Counted from the first letter of the stretch, positions 18,473-26,851 are shown. The stretch: DNA of 64,000 nucleotides from Microbacterium bovistercoris (GCF_003387575.1 NZ_QUAB01000039.1:1-64000), one strand, 5' to 3'. A program made the numbers and translations. The notes: a model not told the origin generated them from the sequence alone.

Positions 18473-19795
18473 TTGTTCAGCGCTATCGCGCGGATCGTCC
18501 GCACGCCCGACCTGCGGCGGAAGATCGGCTTCACCCTGGCGATCATCGCCCTCTACCGCCTGGGTTCGAACGTTCCCGCCCCCTTCGTGGACTACCCCAA
18601 CGTGGAGACCTGTCTCGCTGCCAGCGCCGGCACCGAGGGCCTCCTGGGGCTCGTCAACCTGTTCTCCGGCGGCGCCCTGCTCAAGCTGTCGATCTTCGCG
18701 CTCGGCGTCATGCCGTACATCACCGCGACGATCATCGTGCAGCTGCTGCGCGTCGTCATCCCGCACTTCGAGTCGCTCCACAAGGAGGGTCAGGCGGGCC
18801 AGGCGAAGCTCACGCAGTACACCCGCTACCTGACCATCGCGCTTGCGCTGCTGCAGTCGACCACGCTGGTCACCGTTGCACGCAGCGGTCAGCTGTTCGG
18901 ATCCGCGAGCGATCCGTCCTGCCAGGCGCTCCTCACCAATGACGTGTGGTGGGCCCAGCTGCTGATGATCTTCGCGCTCACCGCCGGCACCGGTCTGATC
19001 ATGTGGTTCGCCGAGCTCGTCACCGAGCGCGGCATCGGCAACGGCATGTCGCTGCTGATCTTCACCTCGATCGCCGCCACCTTCCCGGCCGCGATGTGGG
19101 CGATCTGGGAGGCGAAGGGCTTCGAGGTCTTCCTCATGGTCCTCATCGTCGGAATCATCGTGATGGGGCTCGTCGTCTTCGTCGAGCAGTCTCAGCGCCG
19201 CATCCCGGTGCAGTACGCGAAGCGCATGGTGGGTCGCCGCACCTACGGCGGCACGAACACCTACATCCCGCTGAAGGTGAACATGGCGGGCGTGATCCCG
19301 ATCATCTTCGCGTCGTCGCTGCTGTACATCCCGATGCTGATCGCACAGTTCAACACCCCGACCGACGGCAGCGCGCCGCCCGAGTGGGTCACCTGGATCT
19401 CCCAGCACTTCACGACCGGCGACAGCCCGCTGTACATGGCGGTCTACTTCCTGCTGATCATCGGCTTCACCTACTTCTACGTGGCGATCACGTTCAACCC
19501 GGTCGAGGTCGCGGACAACATGAAGAAGTACGGCGGCTTCATCCCGGGCATCCGTGCCGGCCGGCCGACCGCCGAGTACCTCGACTACGTGCTGACGCGC
19601 ATCACGTTCCCCGGCTCGATCTACATCGGTCTGATCGCGCTGATCCCGCTGATCGCGCTGTCGACGGTCCAGGCCAACCAGAACTTCCCGTTCGGCGGCG
19701 CCTCGATCCTCATCATCGTGGGCGTCGGGCTCGAGACCGTGAAGCAGATCGACGCGCAGCTGCAGCAGCGCCATTACGAAGGGCTCCTCCGATGA
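18473..19795 (+). CDS. secY: Protein translocase subunit SecY
   Basis: The 440-residue, ten-helix channel of the Sec translocon is complete: a cytoplasmic N terminus (FSAIARIVRTPDLRRKIGFT), the plug region after helix 1, and the cytoplasmic loop with GTNTYIPLKVNMAGVIPIIF. The start codon is TTG at 18473, supported by GGAGGA at 18461-18466 with 6-bp spacing and by the family N terminus. It overlaps adk by 4 bp (ATGA). Confidence 0.96.
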   Translation: MFSAIARIVRTPDLRRKIGFTLAIIALYRLGSNVPAPFVDYPNVETCLAASAGTEGLLGLVNLFSGGALLKLSIFALGVMPYITATIIVQLLRVVIPHFESLHKEGQAGQAKLTQYTRYLTIALALLQSTTLVTVARSGQLFGSASDPSCQALLTNDVWWAQLLMIFALTAGTGLIMWFAELVTERGIGNGMSLLIFTSIAATFPAAMWAIWEAKGFEVFLMVLIVGIIVMGLVVFVEQSQRRIPVQYAKRMVGRRTYGGTNTYIPLKVNMAGVIPIIFASSLLYIPMLIAQFNTPTDGSAPPEWVTWISQHFTTGDSPLYMAVYFLLIIGFTYFYVAITFNPVEVADNMKKYGGFIPGIRAGRPTAEYLDYVLTRITFPGSIYIGLIALIPLIALSTVQANQNFPFGGASILIIVGVGLETVKQIDAQLQQRHYEGLLR

Positions 19796-20400
19796 CGGCA
19801 TCCGCACACACCACCGCCCGCCTTCTGATCGTGGGCCCGCAGGGCTCCGGCAAGGGCACGCAGGGCGTGCGCATCGCCGCCGCGTACGGGATCCCCGTGG
19901 TCTCGACCGGCGACATCTTCCGCGCGAACATCAAGGCGGGCACCGAGCTCGGCCAGAAGGTCACCGCGATCCTGGATGCCGGCGACCTGGTTCCCGATGA
20001 GCTGACCAGCGAGATCGTGCGCGACCGCCTGTCGCAGGAGGATGCCGCGAACGGCTTCCTCCTGGACGGCTACCCGCGCAACACGCACCAGGTCGAGCAC
20101 CTGGATGCGTTCCTGCAGGAGCGCGGCGAGTCGCTCGACGCGGTCATCCTGCTCGACGTGCCGCGCGAGGAGAGCCTGACCCGGCTTCGCCTGCGGGCCA
20201 CCGAGCAGGGGCGCTCCGACGACACCGACGAGGCCATCGCGCACCGCCTGGACATCTACGAACACGAGACGGCTCCGATCATCTCGGTGTACGAGCAGCG
20301 CGGCATCGTCGACCGCATCGACGGTGTGGGCTCGCTCGACGAGATCGCCGAGCGCATCGTCGCGGCGCTGGATGCGCGCGGCCTGCGCGTGCTGGTCTGA
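19792..20400 (+). CDS. adk: Adenylate kinase
   Basis: The 202-residue enzyme converts ATP and AMP to two ADP. The P-loop GPQGSGKGTQ is at about residues 15-24, followed by the AMP-binding STGDIFRANI and DGYPRNTHQ. The LID segment is short with no zinc cysteines, as in actinobacterial short-type kinases. The ATG at 19792 overlaps the secY stop. The stop is directly followed by the map GTG. Confidence 0.95.
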   Translation: MTASAHTTARLLIVGPQGSGKGTQGVRIAAAYGIPVVSTGDIFRANIKAGTELGQKVTAILDAGDLVPDELTSEIVRDRLSQEDAANGFLLDGYPRNTHQVEHLDAFLQERGESLDAVILLDVPREESLTRLRLRATEQGRSDDTDEAIAHRLDIYEHETAPIISVYEQRGIVDRIDGVGSLDEIAERIVAALDARGLRVLV

Positions 20401-20401
20401 C

Positions 20402-21229
20402 GTGTTCCGACGCTCGATCTACAAGTCGCCGGCGCAGCTCCGGTCGATGGTCGAGCCGGGCCTGATCACGGCGGCGGCCCTCGACGAGGTGCGCACCCTG
20501 GTCGCGCCCGGCGTGACGACCGCAGAGCTGGATGCCGCGGCATCCCGGGTGATCACCGGTCGCGGCGCCGAGTCGAACTTCCAGCTCGTGCGGGGATACC
20601 GTCACACGACCTGCATCTCGGTGAACGACCAGGTCGTGCACGGCATCCCCGGCGAGCGGGTGCTGCAGCCCGGCGACATCGTGTCGATCGACTGCGGCGC
20701 GCAGTACCAGGGCTGGAACGGTGACAGCGCGATCACGATCGTCGTGCCGGATGCCGCGCAGCCCGAGCTCGTCGCCCGACGCGAGGAGCTCTCGCGGGTG
20801 ACCGAGGGGTCGATGTGGGCCGGAATCGCCGCGATGGCGACCGCGTCGCACATCGGCCAGCTCGGCGAGGCCATCCAGGGCTACATCGAGAGCCAGGGGA
20901 CGTACGGCATCCTGCGGGAGTACGTGGGTCACGGCATCGGACGCAAGATGCACGAGTCGCCGAGTGTCTTCAACTACCGCACGCCGGATGCCGGTGCTGA
21001 AATCCGTCCGGGTCTCGTGCTGGCGATCGAGCCGATGGTCACCGACGGAGGCGAGGCGACCTTCGTCGAGGACGATGACTGGACGGTCACGACCGTCGAC
21101 GGCTCCGACGGGTCGCACTGGGAGCACAGCATCGCCCGCCACGCGGACGGAATCTGGGTGCTGACGGCTGCCGACGGCGGCGCCGCCGGCCTCGCCCCCT
21201 TCGGCGTGGTTCCCGTCCCCATCCCGTAA
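20402..21229 (+). CDS. map: Methionine aminopeptidase type I
   Basis: The 275-residue metalloprotease removes the initiator methionine from new proteins. The pita-bread fold and metal ligands are visible: two Asp in VSIDCGAQYQGWNGDSAI, His in GHGIGRKMHESP, and Glu in LAIEPMVTDGGEA and in the C-terminal EHS segment. The GTG at 20402 starts 1 bp after the adk stop and gives the typical FRRSIYKSPAQL beginning. It lacks the N-terminal SH3-binding extension of some actinobacterial paralogues. A long dyad follows at 21301. Confidence 0.93.
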   Translation: MFRRSIYKSPAQLRSMVEPGLITAAALDEVRTLVAPGVTTAELDAAASRVITGRGAESNFQLVRGYRHTTCISVNDQVVHGIPGERVLQPGDIVSIDCGAQYQGWNGDSAITIVVPDAAQPELVARREELSRVTEGSMWAGIAAMATASHIGQLGEAIQGYIESQGTYGILREYVGHGIGRKMHESPSVFNYRTPDAGAEIRPGLVLAIEPMVTDGGEATFVEDDDWTVTTVDGSDGSHWEHSIARHADGIWVLTAADGGAAGLAPFGVVPVPIP

Positions 21230-21300
21230 CGCGTTCCCGTCGGTGCGCGTCTGCCGCAGGCTGCGTCCGCGAGACCTCGAGCCCCGCGCGACTTTCGCGT

Positions 21301-21365
21301 GAGACCCCGAGTGCCGCGTGAGACCCGCATCCGGAACATGGGTCTCACGCAGGACTCGGGGTCTC
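21301..21365. repeat. Palindromic element copy 1 (26-bp arms)
   Basis: The arms 21301-21326 and 21340-21365 match over 26 bp with about three mismatches around a 13-nt loop; core GTGAGACCC / GGGTCTCAC. GTTTTCC follows, so as RNA it could also terminate map. Two more copies lie at 21465-21521 and 22620-22684. Confidence 0.75.
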
Positions 21366-21464
21366 GTTTTCCGGCCGCGCTCCGCGCAGTGCGCGCGGCC
21401 TGCTCCGCGGGTCCTGGCACTGCGGTGAGCCGTCGAGTTCCGCACGACATTCATCCGGGACCTT

Positions 21465-21521
21465 GAGCTCTGCGCGAGACCCGGGTCTGGAACCCGGGTC
21501 TCATGCGGGACTCGGGGGCTC
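21465..21521. repeat. Palindromic element copy 2
   Basis: The same family: inner arms GCGCGAGACCCGGGT and ACCCGGGTCTCATGCG around a 5-nt loop, outer arms GAGCTC.../...GGGGGCTC. It lies between copy 1 and the AbiEi-like gene. The rest of 21230-21635 shows no gene. Confidence 0.65.
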
Positions 21522-21635
21522 GACTACCTGGCTCTCGTCCTCCACAGCGACGGTGCCGCGCCTGGTTGTGCACGTCGAAGGCGGATGCGCGGAACGCGGC
21601 GACTCATAGGACGGGGGAGGCGCCAGGATGCTGCC

Positions 21636-22640
21636 ATGCCGCTGCGCCTCTCCGAACGCGCCGAGATCGTCTCGCCGCTGCCGCTGTTGACCGCTCACGA
21701 TGCTCGGATGCTCGGCATCCGGATCGATCCGAAGACATGGCGCCGAATCCGTCGTGGCGTGTACGTCGATCGTGCTGCCTACGAGAAGTTGCAGCCGTGG
21801 AAGCGATACGCCGTGCGGGTGCACGCCTTCGTGCATGCCAACCCCGATGCCGTGCTCTGCCTCGAGAGCGCTGCGGTGTTCCACGGCTTCCCGTTGTTCG
21901 GCGAGACACGCGACATCCACGTGCTCGGCGATCCCGGCGAGAAGGCGCGCCATGCCGGTGATGTCTGGGTGCACACCAGCGAGGTCGCGCGAAGCGTCGA
22001 ACGTGTCGGAGGCGTGCTGGTCACTTCCGAGTCGGACACGGTGGCCGATCTGTGCCGGGTGCTGCCGACCGCGAAGGCGCTCTGCCTTGCCGACAGTGCG
22101 ATCTCGCCGGTGCAGGGCGGTACGGTCTCGATCGACGATGTCTGCGACCTGCTCGACGCGCAGCCGAGCAAGCGCGGCGTCGCACGCGCCCGATGGGTCT
22201 GCGCTCATGCCGACGGCCTGGCCGAGTCGCCGGGTGAGAGCATCAGCCGGGCCGTGATCATGTGGAGCGGATTCGAGGAACCGGAGCTGCAGTCCGAGTT
22301 CCACTACGAAGGGCACGAGGATCGCGTCGACTTCCATTTTCGCTCGGGCAGAGTCATCGGCGAGTCCGACGGATGGCAGAAGTACTCGCTCGGTGATCCG
22401 GCGCAGGCCGCCCAGAAGCTGGCGGATGAGAAGCGTCGCGAGGACAGGCTCCGCCGCAACGGCCATCCGTTCGCTCGCTGGGACCTCGGCGAGGCGATGC
22501 GTGTGAAGCCGTTGTGTACGACGTTGAAAGACGCCGGCGTGCCCCAGATGCGTCCGGCGCAGCCCGCGATGCTCGCCACACTGCGTTCGAGTCCGCGAGA
22601 GTTGCCGCGAGTTCCCCGCGAAACCCCGAAGGCTGCGTGA
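21636..22640 (+). CDS. Orphan AbiEi-like protein with a C-terminal endonuclease-like (DUF559/Vsr-type) region
   Basis: The 334-residue protein has an N-terminal AbiEi-like part (LTAHDARMLGIRIDPKTWRR, winged helix with RRGVYVDRAAY) as in type IV antitoxins. The C-terminal third resembles the DUF559/Vsr-like PD-(D/E)XK fold: D in EDRVDFHFRSG, E-x-D in IGESDGWQKYS, then EKRREDRLRRNGHPFARW. Such two-part proteins are common in Microbacteriaceae and their function is not established. No AbiEii-type toxin gene is adjacent. ATG at 21636 is chosen (AGGA upstream); 21585 is an alternative. The last codons and the stop lie inside palindrome copy 3. RNA or DNA cleavage is inference. Confidence 0.7.
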   Translation: MPLRLSERAEIVSPLPLLTAHDARMLGIRIDPKTWRRIRRGVYVDRAAYEKLQPWKRYAVRVHAFVHANPDAVLCLESAAVFHGFPLFGETRDIHVLGDPGEKARHAGDVWVHTSEVARSVERVGGVLVTSESDTVADLCRVLPTAKALCLADSAISPVQGGTVSIDDVCDLLDAQPSKRGVARARWVCAHADGLAESPGESISRAVIMWSGFEEPELQSEFHYEGHEDRVDFHFRSGRVIGESDGWQKYSLGDPAQAAQKLADEKRREDRLRRNGHPFARWDLGEAMRVKPLCTTLKDAGVPQMRPAQPAMLATLRSSPRELPRVPRETPKAA

Positions 22641-22684
22641 GACCCGCCTGATGCAGGTGGGGCTCACGCAGAACTCGGGGTGTC
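22620..22684. repeat. Palindromic element copy 3, overlapping the AbiEi-like stop codon
   Basis: Arms about 22620-22645 and 22660-22684 pair with small gaps (GCGTGAGACCC / GGGGCTCACGC and CCCCGA / TCGGGG) around a 14-nt loop. The stop codon TGA (22638-22640) is part of the left arm, so the repeat encodes the last residues of the protein. Confidence 0.7.
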
Positions 22685-22807
22685 ACGCGGATCGCGGCGG
22701 GAGGACGGCACCCACTCCATGCATTCACATGGAGCCCATAGTCATCTGATGGCACAATTGCGAGGATGCGGGCGTGCGGACGCCCCCTGCAGACAGAACG
22801 GAAAGCA

Positions 22808-23476
22808 ATGGCCAACGCCAAGAGCAAGACCAACTGGTTCGCCATCGGAGTCTCCATCGCCGTCGTGGTGGTGCTCGTCGCCCTCGGCGGTTTCGTGGTG
22901 TACCTGAACAACCAGGCCACCGGTCCGGGGGCCACGCCGACGAGCAACTCGTCGTTCGACTCCGAGAGCGGTGCGATCTCGTTCGGCGATGGCAAGGACG
23001 AGGTCGCGGTCTTCGTGGACTTCCAGTGCCCTGCCTGCAAGAGTTTCGAGGACCAGTTCGGGCCCGCGCTCGAGAAGGCTGCGGACGACGGCAAGATCAC
23101 CCTGGCATACCACCCGATCGCGATCCTCGACCGCTTCTCGCAGGGGACCGAGTACTCGTCGCGATCGGCGGGAGCGGCGGTCTGCGTCGCGTCGACCCAG
23201 CCCGACAAGTACCTCGACTTCTCCAAGGCGCTGTTCGCCGGTCAGCCCGCGGAGAACACCCCCGGCCTGACGAACGAGCAGATCGCATCGATCGCCGAGG
23301 AAGCGGGCGCCGACAAGGTCGAGTCCTGCATCATGGACGAGACGTACAAGAAGTTCGGCGCATCGCAGGCGAAGGCGCACGAGATCCAGGGCACGCCGAC
23401 GGTCGAGATCAACGGTGAGCGCCTCGACCTCGCCAAGGACGCGGACTTCAAGAAGCTCACCGATCTGATCGGCTGA
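22808..23476 (+). CDS. Membrane-anchored DsbA-like thiol oxidoreductase
   Basis: The 222-residue protein has one N-terminal membrane anchor (about residues 9-32) and an extracellular thioredoxin-fold domain of the DsbA/DSBA-like type, with the active site FQCPACKS (CPAC) and the cis-Pro loop IQGTPTVEING. It probably forms or isomerises disulfides in exported proteins. ATG 22808 is preceded by CGGAAAGC; the in-frame ATG at 22766 would add 14 residues and lies 7 nt after a possible -10 (CACAAT, 22753-22758). It ends in a strong terminator. The Cys-containing Tat protein at 7993 is a conceivable substrate, by inference only. Confidence 0.88.
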   Translation: MANAKSKTNWFAIGVSIAVVVVLVALGGFVVYLNNQATGPGATPTSNSSFDSESGAISFGDGKDEVAVFVDFQCPACKSFEDQFGPALEKAADDGKITLAYHPIAILDRFSQGTEYSSRSAGAAVCVASTQPDKYLDFSKALFAGQPAENTPGLTNEQIASIAEEAGADKVESCIMDETYKKFGASQAKAHEIQGTPTVEINGERLDLAKDADFKKLTDLIG

Positions 23477-23487
23477 TCGTTCCGCAT

Positions 23488-23531
23488 GAACGCGGATGCG
23501 GGCCCCGGCGCCGCATCCGCGTTCTGCATTT
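23488..23531 (+). terminator. Terminator after the DsbA-like gene
   Basis: A perfect 14-bp stem (23488-23501 and 23511-23524) is followed by TGCATTT. It isolates the thioredoxin gene from infA, whose promoter begins at 23530. Confidence 0.75.
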
Positions 23532-23558
23532 GCCGGATGCGCCGGAGCGGACTATCAT
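23530..23558 (+). promoter_or_regulatory. Promoter of infA
   Basis: TTGCCG (23530-23535) and TATCAT (23553-23558) are 17 bp apart. The start site would be near 23565, giving a leader of about 90 nt to the infA ATG. Confidence 0.7.
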
Positions 23559-23653
23559 AGATCTTTGGTGCCTTGCGCCTTCATCCGGCGTGTCCCGGCA
23601 CCACCCATCCATCCACCGCAGATCGACCGATCTGCAGAAGCGTCAGCGAGGCT

Positions 23654-23875
23654 ATGGCTAAGAAAGACGGTGTCATCGAGATCGAGGGCGTCGTGTCCGA
23701 GGCTCTTCCCAACGCGATGTTCCGCGTTGAGCTCAGCAACGGACACAAGGTTCTGGCAACGATCTCCGGAAAGATGCGGCAGAACTACATCCGCATCATC
23801 CCCGAGGACCGCGTGGTCGTGGAGCTCTCGCCCTACGACCTGACCCGCGGTCGTATCGTCTACCGCTACCGCTGA
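23654..23875 (+). CDS. infA: Translation initiation factor IF-1
   Basis: The 73-residue OB-fold protein ([20 protein letters not shown] to RGRIVYRYR) binds the 30S A site during initiation. The ATG at 23654 gives the exact family length. An in-frame longer frame to 23573 is not supported by the family or a ribosome-binding site. rpmJ follows after 65 bp. Confidence 0.97.
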   Translation: MAKKDGVIEIEGVVSEALPNAMFRVELSNGHKVLATISGKMRQNYIRIIPEDRVVVELSPYDLTRGRIVYRYR

Positions 23876-23940
23876 TCGGTCGAGAAGTAACACCCCAGGC
23901 GCTTGCGCCTGCCCGGTGAGGACAGCGAACAGGAAGAAAC

Positions 23941-24057
23941 ATGAAGGTCAACCCCAGCGTCAAGCCCATCTGCGACCACTGCCGCGTGATCCGTCGTCAC
24001 GGTCGCGTCATGGTGATCTGCAAGTCGAACCCGCGTCACAAGCAGCGCCAGGGCTGA
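23941..24057 (+). CDS. rpmJ: 50S ribosomal protein L36, zinc-binding form
   Basis: This 38-residue protein reads [20 protein letters not shown] onward and ends in HKQRQG. It keeps the zinc ligands Cys11, Cys14, Cys27 and His33, so it is the zinc-dependent (C+) paralogue. AGGAAG lies directly upstream at good spacing. It sits between infA and rpsM as in most bacteria. Confidence 0.96.
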   Translation: MKVNPSVKPICDHCRVIRRHGRVMVICKSNPRHKQRQG

Positions 24058-24079
24058 ACGTCCTTCGTCTCGTCGCTGC

Positions 24080-24127
24080 GCTCCTCGCTCAGGAGCCGTG
24101 ACACGGGACGGGGATACAACTCAATAT
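24080..24127 (+). promoter_or_regulatory. Hairpin and promoter before rpsM
   Basis: A short hairpin (24080-24085 with 24091-24096) is embedded in CTCGTCGCTGCGCTCCTCGC, which looks like a dispersed intergenic repeat. It is followed by TGACAC (24099-24104) and CAATAT (24122-24127), 17 bp apart. The pair would start a transcript with a leader of about 95 nt before rpsM. The GC-rich stretch 24170-24190 may also fold. Confidence 0.5.
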
Positions 24128-24230
24128 CTGAACAGGCAGGTCGGATCCCGCGCAGGCGGGGGACACCCCGGGTAGGAGGCCCGGGAAGGGATTCTGCTCC
24201 ACACCTCCACAACACTCCAGGAGTTACCGC

Positions 24231-24605
24231 ATGGCACGTCTTGCCGGCGTCGACATCCCGCGCGACAAGCGCGTGGTGATCGCCCTCACGTACATCTACG
24301 GCATCGGCCGTACCCGTTCGGTCGAGATCCTCAAGGCCACCGAGATCGACGAGTCGATCCGCGTCAAGGACCTCACCGACGACCAGCTCGTCGCACTCCG
24401 CGACCACATCGAGGGCAACTACAAGGTGGAGGGTGACCTTCGCCGCGAGGTTGCCGCAGACATCCGCCGCAAGGTCGAGATCGGCTCGTACGAGGGCATC
24501 CGCCACCGTCGTGGTCTCCCGGTCCGCGGTCAGCGCACCAAGACCAACGCCCGTACCCGCAAGGGCCCGAAGCGCACCGTCGCCGGTAAGAAGAAGGCCC
24601 GCTAA
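24231..24605 (+). CDS. rpsM: 30S ribosomal protein S13
   Basis: The 124-residue protein ([20 protein letters not shown]) contacts the P-site tRNA and bridges to L5. The helix-two-turn-helix motif and the basic C-terminal tail ([20 protein letters not shown]) are intact. It is the first gene of the alpha unit, preceded by CCAGGAGTT. Confidence 0.97.
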   Translation: MARLAGVDIPRDKRVVIALTYIYGIGRTRSVEILKATEIDESIRVKDLTDDQLVALRDHIEGNYKVEGDLRREVAADIRRKVEIGSYEGIRHRRGLPVRGQRTKTNARTRKGPKRTVAGKKKAR

Positions 24606-24632
24606 GCGGCCAGGGAATAGGAGAACACTTTC

Positions 24633-25031
24633 ATGGCTGCACCCAAGGCCGCCGCGCGCAAGCCGCGCCGCAAGGAGAAGAAGAACATCGCGCTGGGCCA
24701 GGCCCACATCAAGTCGACGTTCAACAACACCATCGTCTCGATCACCGACCCGTCCGGCGCTGTCATCAGCTGGGCATCGTCGGGTGGCGTGGGCTTCAAG
24801 GGCTCGCGCAAGTCCACCCCGTACGCGGCCGGCATGGCCGCCGAGTCGGCCGCCCGTCAGGCCGCCGAGCACGGTGTGAAGAAGGTCGACGTCTTCGTGA
24901 AGGGTCCGGGCTCGGGCCGCGAGACCGCGATCCGCTCGCTGCAGGCCGCCGGCCTCGAGGTGGGGTCCATCCAGGACGTCACCCCGCAGGCGCACAACGG
25001 CTGCCGCCCGCCGAAGCGCCGCCGCGTCTGA
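24633..25031 (+). CDS. rpsK: 30S ribosomal protein S11
   Basis: The 132-residue protein forms the platform of the 30S subunit near the E-site codon. The core ([33 protein letters not shown] end) is normal, with a short basic N-terminal extension ([15 protein letters not shown]). In many actinobacteria rpsD comes next; here it is absent. Confidence 0.96.
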   Translation: MAAPKAAARKPRRKEKKNIALGQAHIKSTFNNTIVSITDPSGAVISWASSGGVGFKGSRKSTPYAAGMAAESAARQAAEHGVKKVDVFVKGPGSGRETAIRSLQAAGLEVGSIQDVTPQAHNGCRPPKRRRV

Positions 25032-25040
25032 TCTCGGACA

Positions 25041-25078
25041 GGGATGCCGGTACCGATCCGTCGGGGCCGGCATCCCTT
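25041..25078 (+). terminator. Hairpin between rpsK and rpoA
   Basis: Arms GGGATGCCGG (25041-25050) and CCGGCATCCC (25067-25076) are perfect complements with a 16-nt loop, followed by TT. It occupies the place where rpsD is expected in other genomes, and would reduce read-through into rpoA. A -10 like TCATAT lies at 25119-25124, but no good -35 is visible. Confidence 0.6.
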
Positions 25079-25153
25079 CCGCCGACTTTCGACAACTCAA
25101 CACCTCACCCAACACATGTCATATAGCGGGCATGTGATCGAAAGGAACACATA

Positions 25154-26143
25154 GTGCTCATCGCACAGCGTCCCACCCTGAACGAGGAAAAGCTCGCCGA
25201 CAACCGCAGCCGGTTCGTGATCGAGCCGCTGGAGCCCGGTTTCGGCTACACCATCGGCAACGCGCTGCGTCGCAGCCTCCTCTCGTCGATCCCCGGCGCC
25301 GCGGTCACCACGATCCGCATCGACGGCGTGCTGCACGAGTTCAGCACCATCCCGGGCGTGAAGGAGGATGTCACCGAGATCATCCTCAACATCAAGCAGC
25401 TGGTCGTCTCCTCGGAGCGCGACGAGCCGATCACCGCCTACCTGCGCAAGACGGGCGCGGGCGAGGTCACCGCTGCGGACATCTCCGCTCCGGCCGGTGT
25501 CGAGGTGCACAACCCCGACCTGGTGATCGCGACCCTGAACGACACCGCGAAGTTCGAGCTGGAGCTGACGATCGAGCGCGGTCGCGGCTACGTCTCCGCC
25601 TCGCAGAACCGCAACGAGTACGCCGAGGCCGGTCAGATTCCGGTCGACTCGATCTACTCGCCGGTCCTGAAGGTCAGCTACCGCGTCGACGCCACCCGTG
25701 CCGGTGAGCGCACCGACTTCGACAAGCTCGTCCTCGACGTCGAGACCAAGTCCGCGATCAGCCCGCGCGACGCCGTCGCCTCGGCTGCGAAGACCCTGAC
25801 CGAGCTGTTCGGCCTCGCACGCGAGCTGAACGTCGAGGCCGAGGGCATCGAGATCGGCCCGGCGCCGGTGGAGGCTGTGCTCTCCAGCGAGCTGTCCATG
25901 CCGATCGAGGACCTCGACCTTTCGGTCCGTTCCTACAACTGCCTCAAGCGCGAGGGCATCAACACGGTCGCGGAGCTGGTCGCCCTCTCCGAGACCCAGC
26001 TGATGAACATCCGCAACTTCGGGCAGAAGTCGGTCGACGAGGTGCGCGACAAGCTCGTCTCGCTCGGTCTTTCGCTGAAGGACTCGGTGCCCGGTTTCGA
26101 CGGAGCCCACTTCTACGGCGGCTCCGAAGACGAGTCCTTCTGA
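25154..26143 (+). CDS. rpoA: RNA polymerase alpha subunit
   Basis: The 329-residue protein has the N-terminal dimerisation/assembly domain ([20 protein letters not shown]) and, after a linker near residue 240, the C-terminal domain that binds UP elements and activators ([17 protein letters not shown]). The GTG start is preceded by GAAAGGAAC. It is followed closely by rplQ. Confidence 0.97.
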   Translation: MLIAQRPTLNEEKLADNRSRFVIEPLEPGFGYTIGNALRRSLLSSIPGAAVTTIRIDGVLHEFSTIPGVKEDVTEIILNIKQLVVSSERDEPITAYLRKTGAGEVTAADISAPAGVEVHNPDLVIATLNDTAKFELELTIERGRGYVSASQNRNEYAEAGQIPVDSIYSPVLKVSYRVDATRAGERTDFDKLVLDVETKSAISPRDAVASAAKTLTELFGLARELNVEAEGIEIGPAPVEAVLSSELSMPIEDLDLSVRSYNCLKREGINTVAELVALSETQLMNIRNFGQKSVDEVRDKLVSLGLSLKDSVPGFDGAHFYGGSEDESF

Positions 26144-26170
26144 TCCCCTTTTTCCCTGGAGTAAACGAAT

Positions 26171-26683
26171 ATGCCTAAGCCCACCAAGGGTCCCCGCCTC
26201 GGAGGCGGCCCCGCCCACGAGCGCCTGCTTCTCGCGAACCTGGCCGCGCAGCTCTTCGAGCACCGCTCGATCACGACCACCGAGACCAAGGCCAAGCGCC
26301 TGCGTCCGCTGGCCGAGCGCCTCGTCACGCTGGCCAAGCGCGGCGACCTGCACGCCCGTCGTCGTGCGATGACCGTGCTGCGCAGCAACAAGGATGCCGC
26401 GCACGTGCTGTTCACCGAGATCGCGCCGCTGGTCGCCGAGCGTGAGGGCGGCTACACCCGCATCACCAAGATCGGCAACCGCAAGGGCGACAACGCGCCC
26501 ATGGCCGTGATCGAGCTCGTGCTCGAGCCCGTCGCCCCGAAGAAGAAGGCCGCCAAGAAGGCTGCTGCCCCCAAGGCCGAGAAGGTCGAGGAGGCTCCGG
26601 CTGAGGAGGTCGTCGAGGAGGCCGCCGAGGCTCCCGTCGAGGAGACCGCCGCCGAGGCACCCGCTGAGGAGAAGGCCGAGTAA
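26171..26683 (+). CDS. rplQ: 50S ribosomal protein L17 with a long acidic/Lys-Ala tail
   Basis: The L17 core ([20 protein letters not shown] to about residue 118) has normal length. It continues into a 50-residue low-complexity tail, first Lys/Ala-rich ([15 protein letters not shown]) and then Glu/Ala/Pro-rich. L17 lies at the base of the 50S subunit near the tunnel exit. It ends the ribosomal superlocus and is followed by a convergent bidirectional terminator. Confidence 0.95.
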   Translation: MPKPTKGPRLGGGPAHERLLLANLAAQLFEHRSITTTETKAKRLRPLAERLVTLAKRGDLHARRRAMTVLRSNKDAAHVLFTEIAPLVAEREGGYTRITKIGNRKGDNAPMAVIELVLEPVAPKKKAAKKAAAPKAEKVEEAPAEEVVEEAAEAPVEETAAEAPAEEKAE

Positions 26684-26697
26684 TTCTCGTCTGACGC

Positions 26698-26735
26698 AAG
26701 AAGCCCGCCACCCCGAAAGGGGAGGCGGGCTTCTT
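26698..26735. terminator. Bidirectional terminator between rplQ and the ligase gene
   Basis: A 12-bp stem AAGAAGCCCGCC / GGCGGGCTTCTT (26698-26709, 26724-26735) holds an inner CCCC-GAAA-GGGG stem. A/T-rich ends on both sides suit termination in both directions between convergent genes. Confidence 0.85.
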
Positions 26736-26757
26736 CGCATCTGCCGCGCAGAAAGAA

Positions 26758-26819
26758 GCTCCGGTCTCACTCGTTGCGGGTGTTCGGGCAGAAACACCCG
26801 CAACGAGTGAGACCGGAGC
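26758..26819. repeat. 27-bp perfect palindrome downstream of rplQ
   Basis: The arms 26758-26784 and 26793-26819 are perfectly complementary around an 8-nt loop. They contain GGTCTCAC/GTGAGACC, the core of the palindromes at 21.3-22.7 kb. It lies just beyond the bidirectional terminator and 33 bp from the ligase stop codon. Confidence 0.75.
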
Positions 26820-26851
26820 GAGGGAAGGGCGGGTCGGACCCAGAACGCGGG

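Noticed and set aside
21230..22800. CRISPR array or insertion sequence around the repeated palindromes
   Set aside because: Only three imperfect copies with irregular spacing, no spacers of constant length, no transposase and no terminal inverted repeats with target duplications.
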